Assembly: GCA_902373525.1 (NCBI GenBank)
Contig: CABKMN010000112.1
Location: 1-7,663, forward strand
Reading direction: 5' to 3'
DNA from: an uncultured Bilophila sp.
GTDB lineage: Bacteria > Desulfobacterota > Desulfovibrionia > Desulfovibrionales > Desulfovibrionaceae
DNA length: 7,663 nt
The first letter of the stretch is position 1. Every line of letters starts with the position of its first letter. The notes under the pieces are model-generated. The model saw nothing but the letters and a program-made list of their open reading frames with translations. It was not told the origin of the DNA and did not search any database. This document shows, piece after piece, positions 1-5,940 of the stretch. The position numbers and the translations under genes were made by a program.

Positions 1-23
1 GGGGTACGGGGGAAGGGAGGGGG
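1..23 (+). other. G-quadruplex-type motif
   Basis: Four G-runs, at 1-4, 8-12, 15-17 and 19-23, are separated by loops of 3, 2 and 1 nt, which fits the usual G3+N1-7 quadruplex pattern. The last three runs are also the left arm of the hairpin at 7-60, so the two folds would compete. Only the motif is seen; folding is inferred. It may simply be a by-product of a G-rich terminator stem. Confidence 0.45.
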
Positions 24-60
24 AAACTTTCTGGAGAAAGTTTCCCCCTCCCTTCCCCCG
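7..60 (-). terminator. Perfect 25-bp hairpin past mgtE, U-less terminator
   Basis: Bases 7-31 pair without mismatch with 36-60 around a TGGA tetraloop. The outer stem is G-rich on the plus strand and the inner part reads GGGGGAAACTTTC. It begins 8 nt beyond the mgtE stop codon at 69-71, so it most likely ends the mgtE transcript. No T-run follows the stem on either strand, so it is not a classical intrinsic terminator. It shares its inner module with hairpins at 7348-7389 and 7629-7663. It could instead be a 3'-end stabiliser, or act on transcripts entering from the left. Confidence 0.7.
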
Positions 61-68
61 ATTCGCTC

Positions 69-1514
69 CTACAACAAAAACGCGGTAGCCAGCCCCAGAA
101 AGATGAAGAACCCGGCGCTGTCGGTGATGGCGGTGAGGAAGATGCTGGAAGCCTGCGCGGGGTCGCGGCCCACGGCGCGGAAGATGAGAGGGATGCTGCC
201 CCCGGCGAGCGCGCCGAGGAGCATGTCGCCCATGAGCGCCACGCCCATGACCATCCCGAGCTCGGGAGAGGAGGACGTAAACCAGACGCCCGCACACGCC
301 AGCATCGCCATGATCAGACCGGAGGCGATGCCGATCTTGCCTTCGCGCAATACGGCGATCCACGCGCGCCTGCGGTCGAACTTTTCCGTGGCGAGCTGGC
401 GGATCATCACGGCGAGCGCCTGCTGCCCGGTGTTCCCGGCCTGATTCGCCACCATCGGCATCAGCACGGCGAGCAGCGCCATACCCGCGATGGACCCTTC
501 GAACATGTAGACCACGAAGGCCGACATCATGGACGTCAGCATGTTGACGATGAGCCACGGCAGACGGAGCTGCACCGACTCCAGCCACGGAGTGTCGATG
601 GTCTCGTCCTGACCGGCGCCCACCATGCCGAGCAGGTCGGCGCTGGCCTCGTCCTGCATGATGTCGAGAATGTCGTCGTAGGTCGCCACGCCGAGCAGAC
701 GCCCCTCGTAGTCCACGACGGGCATGGCCATAAAATTGTAGTGGCTCATGCGGCGGGCCACTTCCTCGCTCGGCGTGTCGTAGCGCACCGCGATCACGTC
801 CTGATCGTGCAGCGAGTCGCGGAGGATCGTCCCCGGCTTGGAGAGCATGAGGTCGCGGAGGGAAAACACGCCCACCAGCTTGTCGTCCTCGTCCACCACA
901 TAGGCATAGTAGGGGATTTCCATATCCTCTTCCATGCCTCGCCGGATCAGCAGGATGGCCTCGTCCACCGTGATGTCCTGTTCGAGCAGGATGATCTCGG
1001 TGTTCATGATGCCGCCCGCGGTGTCGGGGTCGAAGGCCAGCAGGTTGCGGAGCTCTTCGGCGTCGTCGCGGTCAAGATTGTTCAGCAGGACGTCGCGGTG
1101 CCCCTCGTCCAGCTCGTCGAGAACGTCCGCCGCGTCGTCGGGCGACATTTCGGCGATGATCTGGGCGGCTTCATCGGGATCGAGGTTTTCCAGAACATCG
1201 ACAGCGACTTCCTGATCGAGTTCGGCCAGCGCCTCGGCGGCTTCGTCCGCAGGCAGATGGCGGAACAGACAGACCTGCTCCTTGAGGCTCAGGTTTTCGA
1301 GGTGATCGGCCATGTCGGCCGGATGGGAATACTCCGATTCCCCGTCCTCCATGTACTCGACGCACTGGGAAAGCGCGCGCTGGCGGGCGGCCTCGACGTT
1401 TTCCTCAACCGCGTCGGCGGTATCCCGTTCGGGCGATGCTCCGGCCGCCTTTTCCTCGGAAGGGGCCCCGGTCACAGGCGCCTTCTTTTCTTCGGGGGTC
1501 GTCGTATCCGACAT
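69..1514 (-). CDS. mgtE: Magnesium transporter MgtE
   Basis: This encodes a 481-residue MgtE-family Mg2+ channel/transporter of the inner membrane. After an acidic Pro/Ala/Glu-rich tail of about 55 residues comes the helical MgtE N domain (about 65-165), rich in Asp and Glu. The motif TAGGIMNT (165-172) leads into two CBS domains (about 170-295), which in characterised MgtE sense cytosolic Mg2+ and gate the pore. A five-helix membrane domain (about 315-481) follows, with the family signature GNTGQQ (360-365) and, in the last helix, TAITDSAGFF, whose Asp465 matches the pore selectivity aspartate of Thermus MgtE. The frame stays open upstream to 1811, but the start at 1514 is preferred: AGGAGG lies 8 nt upstream, and the upstream translation is basic and unlike MgtE. 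The gene stands alone, divergent from nadC. The family is certain; ion specificity (Mg2+, possibly Co2+) is by homology. Confidence 0.95.
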   Translation of the reverse strand: MSDTTTPEEKKAPVTGAPSEEKAAGASPERDTADAVEENVEAARQRALSQCVEYMEDGESEYSHPADMADHLENLSLKEQVCLFRHLPADEAAEALAELDQEVAVDVLENLDPDEAAQIIAEMSPDDAADVLDELDEGHRDVLLNNLDRDDAEELRNLLAFDPDTAGGIMNTEIILLEQDITVDEAILLIRRGMEEDMEIPYYAYVVDEDDKLVGVFSLRDLMLSKPGTILRDSLHDQDVIAVRYDTPSEEVARRMSHYNFMAMPVVDYEGRLLGVATYDDILDIMQDEASADLLGMVGAGQDETIDTPWLESVQLRLPWLIVNMLTSMMSAFVVYMFEGSIAGMALLAVLMPMVANQAGNTGQQALAVMIRQLATEKFDRRRAWIAVLREGKIGIASGLIMAMLACAGVWFTSSSPELGMVMGVALMGDMLLGALAGGSIPLIFRAVGRDPAQASSIFLTAITDSAGFFIFLGLATAFLL

Positions 1515-1522
1515 GGGCCTAT

Positions 1523-1528
1523 CCTCCT
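1523..1528 (-). promoter_or_regulatory. Shine-Dalgarno site fixing the mgtE start
   Basis: On the minus strand the sequence TTGAGGAGGAT precedes the ATG at 1514. The core AGGAGG lies 8 nt before the start, which is optimal. It settles the start against the longer open frame reaching 1811, which would add about 99 unrelated residues. Confidence 0.85.
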
Positions 1529-1688
1529 CAACCTGAACCGCGAACGCCTCAAGGATACCAAAATGTTGACATAAAAACGGAAACACGCCCCCAGGGAGCG
1601 GCGTTTCGGTCCCCCATGCCCGCCTCCGCGCGCCGTTTGCGCCGTCTCGGCGTCCTCTCGAAACGGTGCGCGGAAGAAAAAGAGCATC

Positions 1689-1717
1689 TTGACGAAAACG
1701 GACGAGCCACCTAGTAA
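1689..1717 (+). promoter_or_regulatory. Candidate sigma70 promoter for nadC-nadA
   Basis: TTGACG (1689-1694) matches the -35 consensus at five of six bases and is followed, after exactly 17 nt, by TAGTAA (1712-1717), a weak -10 with three matches. It would start transcription near 1725 and give a leader of about 100 nt before the nadC ATG. The strong -35 and ideal spacing support it; the poor -10 makes it tentative. Confidence 0.4.
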
Positions 1718-1732
1718 ACGGAAAGACTTTAC
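1714..1732. promoter_or_regulatory. Short inverted repeat over the nadC promoter -10
   Basis: GTAAA (1714-1718) and TTTAC (1728-1732) form a 5-bp inverted repeat with a 9-nt spacer, overlapping the candidate -10 and the predicted start of transcription. That is where a repressor operator would sit, and NAD genes are often repressed by NAD-responsive regulators. The arms are short and I cannot match them to a known operator, so chance is a real alternative. Confidence 0.2.
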
Positions 1733-1827
1733 GCTGCTGACTCACCCCGGATGCGCGCGTCCCGGCACGCGCACGCCGGCTGCTGTTCTCCACATCGTGT
1801 AGCACTGCCAAGGATGCGGGACAAGAT

Positions 1828-2727
1828 ATGATCCTTCCAGATTTCTCGGAATATTTTCAGGGCGAGGCGCGAGCGCATCTGCTGTCGCTCCTTGAGCTCG
1901 CCCTTGCCGAAGACGGCCCCGATCTCACCACCGACGGCGTCTTCAGTCCTCAGGATCGCCTTCAGGCGATCATCGTCGCCAAGGAACGGACGCTCATCGC
2001 CGGGCTGCCCGTCATTCCGCTGGTCATGAATCTGTGCGCCGCCCACCCGGACGAGCTCTCCTACACATGGCAGCCTCTGGCGAAGGAAGGCGAGGAGGTC
2101 GTCACCGGCTCCGTCGTGGCCCGCATCGCCGGACCGGCCCGCCAGATTCTCCGCGCCGAGCGCATCATCCTCAATTTCGTGAGCCGCCTGTGCGGCATCG
2201 CCAACCTGACCAGCCTCTACGTCGAGGCGCTGGAAGGCACGGGCGTCCGCCTGCTCGACACCCGCAAGACCATGCCCGGCATGCGGTACCCGGACAAGTA
2301 CGCGGTGCTCTGCGGCGGCGGGCACAACCACAGGCGCAACCTGCACGAAATGCTCATGCTCAAGGACAACCACATCGACGCCGCCGGGTCCATGACCAAG
2401 GCCGTGGAACTGTTGCGCGGGCGCTACAGTCCCTGTCCGCCCATCGAGGTGGAATGCCGCACCAACGACGAGGTTCTCGAGGCCGTGGCCTGCGGGGTTG
2501 ACCGCATCATGCTCGACAACATGACGCCCGACATGCTGCCCGCCGCGCTGGAACGCATCCCCTCCTCCATCGAGGTCGAGGTGAGCGGCGGCGTGTCCCT
2601 CGACACCATCCGTACCTACGCCACCGTCAAGAGTCTCCGTAAACCGGACTTCATTTCGGTCGGGCGCATCACGCATTCCGCCGTGACCGCCGACCTCAGC
2701 ATGCGCATCGCCAAGGAAACCGCATGA
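1828..2727 (+). CDS. nadC: Nicotinate-nucleotide pyrophosphorylase (quinolinate phosphoribosyltransferase)
   Basis: NadC joins quinolinate to 5-phosphoribosyl-1-pyrophosphate and decarboxylates it, giving nicotinate mononucleotide, CO2 and PPi; it is the step where de novo synthesis meets the common NAD route. The protein has 299 residues, close to E. coli NadC. An N-terminal open-sandwich domain (about 1-115) precedes the barrel domain. Family motifs are intact: ER (111-112) and NF (116-117), DTRKT (144-148), KYAV (157-160), CGGG..NHR (162-169), KDNHI (179-183), EVEC (207-210), LDN (229-231), SGG (253-255) and GRITHS (279-284). These supply the Arg, Lys and His residues that bind quinolinate and PRPP. 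The ATG at 1828 gives the expected N-terminus, with AAGGA 13 nt upstream. The stop overlaps the nadA start by 4 nt (ATGA), so the two are translationally coupled. The cytosolic enzyme is normally dimeric or hexameric. Confidence 0.96.
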   Translation: MILPDFSEYFQGEARAHLLSLLELALAEDGPDLTTDGVFSPQDRLQAIIVAKERTLIAGLPVIPLVMNLCAAHPDELSYTWQPLAKEGEEVVTGSVVARIAGPARQILRAERIILNFVSRLCGIANLTSLYVEALEGTGVRLLDTRKTMPGMRYPDKYAVLCGGGHNHRRNLHEMLMLKDNHIDAAGSMTKAVELLRGRYSPCPPIEVECRTNDEVLEAVACGVDRIMLDNMTPDMLPAALERIPSSIEVEVSGGVSLDTIRTYATVKSLRKPDFISVGRITHSAVTADLSMRIAKETA

Positions 2728-3764
2728 ACACCCAAAACGATTCCGCCCGCATCGAGGAGCTTCGCGCCGCGCTCGGCGGCAGGCTGACCGTCGTCGGGCA
2801 CCATTACGAACAGGAAGGGACCATCCGGCACTGCGACATCCGCGGCGACTCTCTCGAGCTCGCCCGGCGCGTCCCCGGCATCGATTCCGATTTCATCGTC
2901 TTTTGCGGCGTCTATTTCATGGCGGAATCCGCCTCCCTGCTCGCCCGCGAAGGCCAGCAGGTCCTCCTGCCCGATCACAACGCGGACTGCGTCATGGCGC
3001 AGATGACCCCCGCCACCCTGCTCGACCGGGTGTTGCAACGCCTCACCGCCTCCGGGCGGCATCTGGTGCCGCTCGCCTACGTCAACACCTCGCTGGCGGT
3101 CAAGGCGGTGGTGGGCCGCTACGGCGGCGCGGTATGCACGTCCGCCAACGCGGAAAAGATGATGAACTGGGCCTTCCGGCAGGGCGACGGCGTACTGTTC
3201 CTCCCCGACAAGAATCTGGCCCGCAACACGGCCCGCAAGCTCGGCCTCACCGGACGCGACACCCACATCCTCGACGTCCGCAGGGCCGGGGACGCCGTGG
3301 ACCTCGAAGCCGCCGACAAGGCCGCTCTCGTGCTCTGGCCGGGGCTGTGCGCCATCCACGCGCGCTTCAATCCCTCCCAGATCGAAGCCGTCCGCAAGGC
3401 CGACCCGGACTGCAAGGTGATCGTGCATCCCGAATGCGCCCCCGAAGTGGTGCGCGCCGCCGACGGCGCCGGTTCCACTTCCTACATCATCAGGTATGTC
3501 AACGAAGCGCCGGACGGTTCACATATTTACGTCGGCACGGAAATCAACCTTGTGGAACGCCTCGCCCGCGAGCAGGCCGGACGCATCCGCGTCGAGCCCC
3601 TGCGCGTCAGCGCCTGTTCCAACATGGCGAAAATCACGCCCGAACGGCTCCGCATGACGCTGGAAGGCATCGTTTCCGGGAACACGGACCCCATCACCGT
3701 GCCCGCCGCGGACGCCGCCCCCGCCAAGGCGGCCCTCGAACGCATGCTCGAAGCCTGTTCCTAG
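2724..3764 (+). CDS. nadA: Quinolinate synthase, [4Fe-4S] enzyme
   Basis: NadA condenses iminoaspartate with dihydroxyacetone phosphate to make quinolinate, using an oxygen-sensitive [4Fe-4S] cluster. The protein has 346 residues in three similar domains. Seen motifs are GHHYEQ (25-30), GDSLELAR (41-48), FMAESA (65-70), YVNTS (119-123), CTSANA (138-143), PDKNL (161-165), WPGLC (205-209), HPEC (235-238), GSTS (250-253), GTEINL (271-276) and CSNM (298-301). By alignment with remembered E. coli NadA (ligands Cys113, Cys200, Cys297), the cluster ligands here should be Cys89, Cys209 and Cys298. About 20-25 extra residues lie around 176-202, just before Cys209, a region that is short in E. coli. 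The start overlaps the nadC stop, and AAGGA lies 6 nt upstream, inside nadC. Product and pathway are secure. The role of the extra segment is unknown. Confidence 0.95.
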   Translation: MNTQNDSARIEELRAALGGRLTVVGHHYEQEGTIRHCDIRGDSLELARRVPGIDSDFIVFCGVYFMAESASLLAREGQQVLLPDHNADCVMAQMTPATLLDRVLQRLTASGRHLVPLAYVNTSLAVKAVVGRYGGAVCTSANAEKMMNWAFRQGDGVLFLPDKNLARNTARKLGLTGRDTHILDVRRAGDAVDLEAADKAALVLWPGLCAIHARFNPSQIEAVRKADPDCKVIVHPECAPEVVRAADGAGSTSYIIRYVNEAPDGSHIYVGTEINLVERLAREQAGRIRVEPLRVSACSNMAKITPERLRMTLEGIVSGNTDPITVPAADAAPAKAALERMLEACS

Positions 3765-4023
3765 AACAAATAGTCTTAAGGGGCCGTGTCGAAGAGCGCG
3801 TGCCCCAACGGCATCCGCGCCGCGTTCCGGGGGCTTGGCCGGTCGTTTCCCGCGACACGGCGCATGACCATCGGGAGCCGCAGCGGGAGGGAGGACGCCC
3901 TCTCCCCCTCGGCGCGGGAGGGAACCGCCCGCAGGCGGTCGCAAATCGTCATTCCGGCAGGTTGCAGGGGCCACGCGCCCCTTTCCTGTATGTATCAACC
4001 GGGTTTCCATAAAGAAGGCAGTA
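3765..4023 (+). other. Hairpin-rich nadA-nadB gap
   Basis: These 259 bp separate nadB from the coupled nadC-nadA pair. No credible gene is present; a frame opening at the GTG at 3786 runs into nadB out of frame and looks like noise. Possible stems are CCGTGTCG (3784-3791) with CGACACGG (3853-3860), 3885-3891 with 3898-3904 (one wobble), 3925-3929 with 3934-3938, and 3966-3971 with 3977-3982. I found no strong promoter for nadB. The gap could hold a nadA terminator with a weak nadB promoter, or an RNA leader that tunes nadB. Confidence 0.5.
3966..3982 (+). terminator. Hairpin just before nadB, possible terminator or attenuator
   Basis: A 6-bp stem, AGGGGC (3966-3971) with GCGCCCCT (last six bases paired, to 3982), encloses a 5-nt loop and is followed by TTTCCTGTAT. 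It ends 41 nt before the nadB ATG. The GC-rich stem with a weak T-rich tail is compatible with a terminator after nadA or an attenuator for nadB. The T-run is short, so confidence is low. A second hairpin with CGCA loop, ACCGCC/GGCGGT, lies about 27 nt upstream (3924-3939). Confidence 0.3.
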
Positions 4024-5601
4024 ATGGCACAACAGCGGTTAAGAACACAGGTCCTCGTCATCGGCGCGGGCATCAGCGGCAGCACGGCGGCGCTTACCCT
4101 GTCGGACGCCGGGTATGAAGTGACGCTCATCGTCCCCGGCAAGGAACTCGACGGCGGCAACTCCGCGCTGGCGCAGGGCGGCATCGTCTACCGTCCCGAT
4201 TCCGACGACGCGAAACCTCTGGAATCGGACATTCTGGTGGCAGGCCATCACCACAACTATCTGCGGGCGGTGCGCTACCTCTGCCAGAACGGCCCGGACG
4301 CCGTGGAACGCATCCTCATGGAGCGCGCGCCCGTTCCTTTCGACAAGGTGGACGGCAAGCTCGACTTCACCCGCGAAGGCGGGCACGGCAAGCACCGTAT
4401 CCTTCACTGCGCGGATCATACCGGCAAGACGATCATGGAGAGCCTGCTTGAGGCGGTGCGCAAGGCGCCGAACATCAAGATACTCACCGGCCGCACCGCA
4501 GTGGACCTGATCACCACGGATCACCATGCGCGCCAGCGGGAATACCGCTACCAGCTCGTCAACCAGTGCCTCGGGGCCTACGTCTACAACGAATACACCC
4601 GCGAGGTCGAAACCCTGCTGGCGGACTTCACCGTGCTCGCCACGGGCGGCGTGGGGCAGGTCTACCTGCACACCACCAACACCGCGGCCTGCACCGGCTC
4701 CGGCATCGCGATGGCGCAGCGCGCGGGCGTGCGTCTGGACAACCTCGAATATGTGCAGTTCCATCCCACCGCGCTGTATACCCGCCAGTCCCACAGCTTC
4801 CTGATCACGGAAGCCATGCGCGGCGAAGGCGCGCGCCTCGTGAACGCCAAGGGCGAATTCTTCATGAAGCGCTACGACGAGCGCGCCGACCTCGCGCCCC
4901 GCGACATCGTAGCCCGCGCGATCATGGACGAGATGCTCCACAGCGGCGAGCCGTGCATGTATCTGGACCTTTCCGGCGTGAAGCACGACATCACCAAGCG
5001 CTTCCCCACCATCTACCGGCATTGTCTGGAACTGGGCATCGACATCAACCAAAAGCCGATCCCGGTGGTGCCGGTGGCGCACTTCTTCTGCGGCGGCATC
5101 CTTGTGGACGCCTCGGCCCGGACCACGCTCTCCCGCCTCTACAGCGTGGGCGAATGCAGCTGCACCGGCCTGCACGGAGCCAACCGCCTCGCCAGCACGT
5201 CGCTTCTCGAAGCCCTGCTCTGGGGCTACAGCGCGGGCCAGAACATCGCCCAGCGCATCACCAAGCGCGCCTACATCAGCAACCGTCTCGCCAACGCCAT
5301 CCCGGACTGGGAAAGCACCGGCGACGAACGCAACGACGACCCGGCGCTCATCGCGCAGGACTGGGCCACCATCCGCAACACCATGTGGAACTACGTGGGC
5401 ATCAGCCGCACGGCCAGCCGCCTGCACCGCGCCTTCGACGACCTGCGGGCGCTTTCCCGCCATCTGCACGACTTCTACAAGAACACCGCCATCTCCAAGC
5501 CCATCGTGGACCTCTTCCACGGGTGCCAGGCGGCCTACAGCATCACCCAGAGCGCGCTCCGCAATCCGCGTAGCCTCGGGTGCCATCACCGGATCAACTA
5601 G
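4024..5601 (+). CDS. nadB: L-aspartate oxidase
   Basis: NadB oxidises L-aspartate to iminoaspartate with FAD, passing electrons to O2 or, without oxygen, to fumarate; iminoaspartate then feeds NadA. The 525-residue protein (E. coli about 540) starts with the FAD dinucleotide fold, GAGISG (14-19), then NSALAQGGI (46-54). The capping domain carries REGGHG (117-122), FHPTALY (246-252) and TEAMRGEGARL (262-272). PRD (292-294) and AHFFCGG (352-358) follow, then the flavin-binding GECSCTGLHGANRLAS (376-391). Glu118, His247, Arg293 and His353 correspond to E. coli active-site Glu121, His244, Arg290 and His351. A helical C-terminal domain (about 440-510) ends in the variant LGCHHRIN. That domain order and the GLHGANR region separate it from fumarate reductase and succinate dehydrogenase flavoproteins. 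The ATG at 4024 has AGAAGG 5 nt upstream. In an anaerobe fumarate is the likely acceptor, which is inference. Confidence 0.95.
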   Translation: MAQQRLRTQVLVIGAGISGSTAALTLSDAGYEVTLIVPGKELDGGNSALAQGGIVYRPDSDDAKPLESDILVAGHHHNYLRAVRYLCQNGPDAVERILMERAPVPFDKVDGKLDFTREGGHGKHRILHCADHTGKTIMESLLEAVRKAPNIKILTGRTAVDLITTDHHARQREYRYQLVNQCLGAYVYNEYTREVETLLADFTVLATGGVGQVYLHTTNTAACTGSGIAMAQRAGVRLDNLEYVQFHPTALYTRQSHSFLITEAMRGEGARLVNAKGEFFMKRYDERADLAPRDIVARAIMDEMLHSGEPCMYLDLSGVKHDITKRFPTIYRHCLELGIDINQKPIPVVPVAHFFCGGILVDASARTTLSRLYSVGECSCTGLHGANRLASTSLLEALLWGYSAGQNIAQRITKRAYISNRLANAIPDWESTGDERNDDPALIAQDWATIRNTMWNYVGISRTASRLHRAFDDLRALSRHLHDFYKNTAISKPIVDLFHGCQAAYSITQSALRNPRSLGCHHRIN

Positions 5602-5606
5602 TCTTC

Positions 5607-5645
5607 GGGGATCGGGAACGCTTCTGAAAAGGGCTCCCGATCCCC
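5607..5645 (+). terminator. nadB terminator hairpin, U-less
   Basis: GGGGATCGGGA (5607-5617) pairs perfectly with TCCCGATCCCC (5635-5645), with partial extra pairing inside the 17-nt loop region. It starts 5 nt after the nadB stop codon. The following bases are TCTCCTTCCC, so there is no U-tract. Its interior (GGGAACGCTTCTGA) resembles the inner module of the hairpins at 7-60 and 7348-7389, which makes it a likely divergent member of the same terminator family. Confidence 0.7.
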
Positions 5646-5711
5646 TCTCCTTCCCGGACCGTTCGCCACGGGGAGGAGAGCGTTTCCCGGCCTTGTCCAG
5701 CGCAAGGCGTC

Positions 5712-5750
5712 CCCCGTTTCCTTCCGCAGCCGGTGCGGTGGAGAACGGGG
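5712..5750 (+). terminator. Second hairpin downstream of nadB
   Basis: Bases 5712-5727 pair with 5735-5750 around a 7-nt loop: CCCCGTT with AACGGGG outside and CCGC with GCGG at the tip, with two wobbles and two mismatches between. It is followed by CCTTTCTCGT, and AAGG at 5704-5707 can extend the base of the stem by pairing with CCTT at 5751-5754. The shape fits a back-up terminator in tandem with the one at 5607-5645. No gene lies between the two, so another RNA role is possible. Confidence 0.45.
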
Positions 5751-5755
5751 CCTTT

Positions 5756-5801
5756 CTCGTGTAGAAACGGCTCTGCGCCCGGAACAAAACCGTTTCACGA
5801 G
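5756..5801. repeat. Bulged inverted repeat upstream of the transporter
   Basis: GAAACGG (5764-5770) pairs with CCGTTTC (5790-5796), and beyond a 3-nt bulge CTCGT (5756-5760) pairs with ACGAG (5797-5801). This gives 12 bp around a 19-nt loop rich in C and A. No T-run follows. It lies about 140 bp before the transporter start and upstream of its candidate promoter. It could be a protein-binding site or part of a read-through RNA; its role is unknown. Confidence 0.4.
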
Positions 5802-5839
5802 GGCACCGCAACTTGAACAGTCGGAACGCGCGGCCCGAA

Positions 5840-5869
5840 TTCCGCCGAAGAGTGCGCTCTTCGACGGAT
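5840..5869. repeat. Near-perfect hairpin upstream of the transporter promoter
   Basis: The core CGAAGAG (5846-5852) and CTCTTCG (5857-5863) pair perfectly around a TGCG loop. After one C/A mismatch, ATTCCG-side pairing (5840-5844 with 5865-5869) continues for 5 bp. The 12 pairs stop 6 nt before the -35 candidate at 5876. No T-run follows, so it is either a U-less terminator insulating the transporter from nadB read-through or an upstream regulator site. Confidence 0.45.
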
Positions 5870-5874
5870 GAGCC

Positions 5875-5904
5875 TTTGAAAAAAGTGAACTGTTTCAAAA
5901 CAAT
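5875..5904 (+). promoter_or_regulatory. Candidate transporter promoter with built-in operator
   Basis: TTGAAA (5876-5881, five of six -35 bases), a 17-nt spacer and AACAAT (5899-5904, four of six -10 bases) form a credible sigma70 promoter, with a start near 5911 and a leader of about 30 nt. TTTGAAA (5875-5881) and TTTCAAA (5893-5899) are a perfect 7-bp inverted repeat spanning the -35 and spacer, where a dimeric repressor would block RNA polymerase. The sequence fits promoter and operator; the regulator is unknown and no regulator gene is in the window. Confidence 0.5.
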
Positions 5905-5940
5905 CCGCTTTAGGACACCAAACGAATACAGGAAGGCAGA

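Larger units (their letters stand above)
1515..1827. other. Divergent mgtE-nadC intergenic region
   Basis: This 313-bp gap has no credible gene; short frames across it read as basic, Arg/Pro-rich shadow translations. It must hold the promoters of both divergent units. A plus-strand candidate is at 1689-1717. On the mgtE side I found no clear -35/-10 pair. A perfect TTGACA at 1566-1571 (plus strand) has no -10 partner at the right distance. The hexamer AAACGG occurs four times on the plus strand (1575, 1661, 1696, 1716). The nadC ribosome site is probably AAGGA at 1810-1814, 13 nt before the ATG, which is rather far. Confidence 0.6.

Noticed and set aside
1566..1571. Perfect TTGACA -35 box on the plus strand
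   Set aside because: The bases 15-19 nt downstream are GC-rich and offer no -10 element.
1515..1811. N-terminal extension of mgtE up to 1811
   Set aside because: The frame is open but the strong AGGAGG site 8 nt before the ATG at 1514, and the loss of MgtE-like sequence upstream, favour the shorter protein.
1729..2676. Long minus-strand frame opposite nadC (and another at 2616-3428 opposite nadA)
   Set aside because: Both are codon-bias shadows of nadC and nadA, with no family resemblance.
3962..3996. Promoter for nadB from TTGCAG plus TATGTA/TGTATC
   Set aside because: The spacers are 21 nt or more, or the -10 match is very poor, and a hairpin fills the spacer.
3786..4118. Possible 110-residue gene starting at a GTG in the nadA-nadB gap
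   Set aside because: It has no good ribosome site, overlaps nadB out of frame, and its composition is basic and low-complexity.
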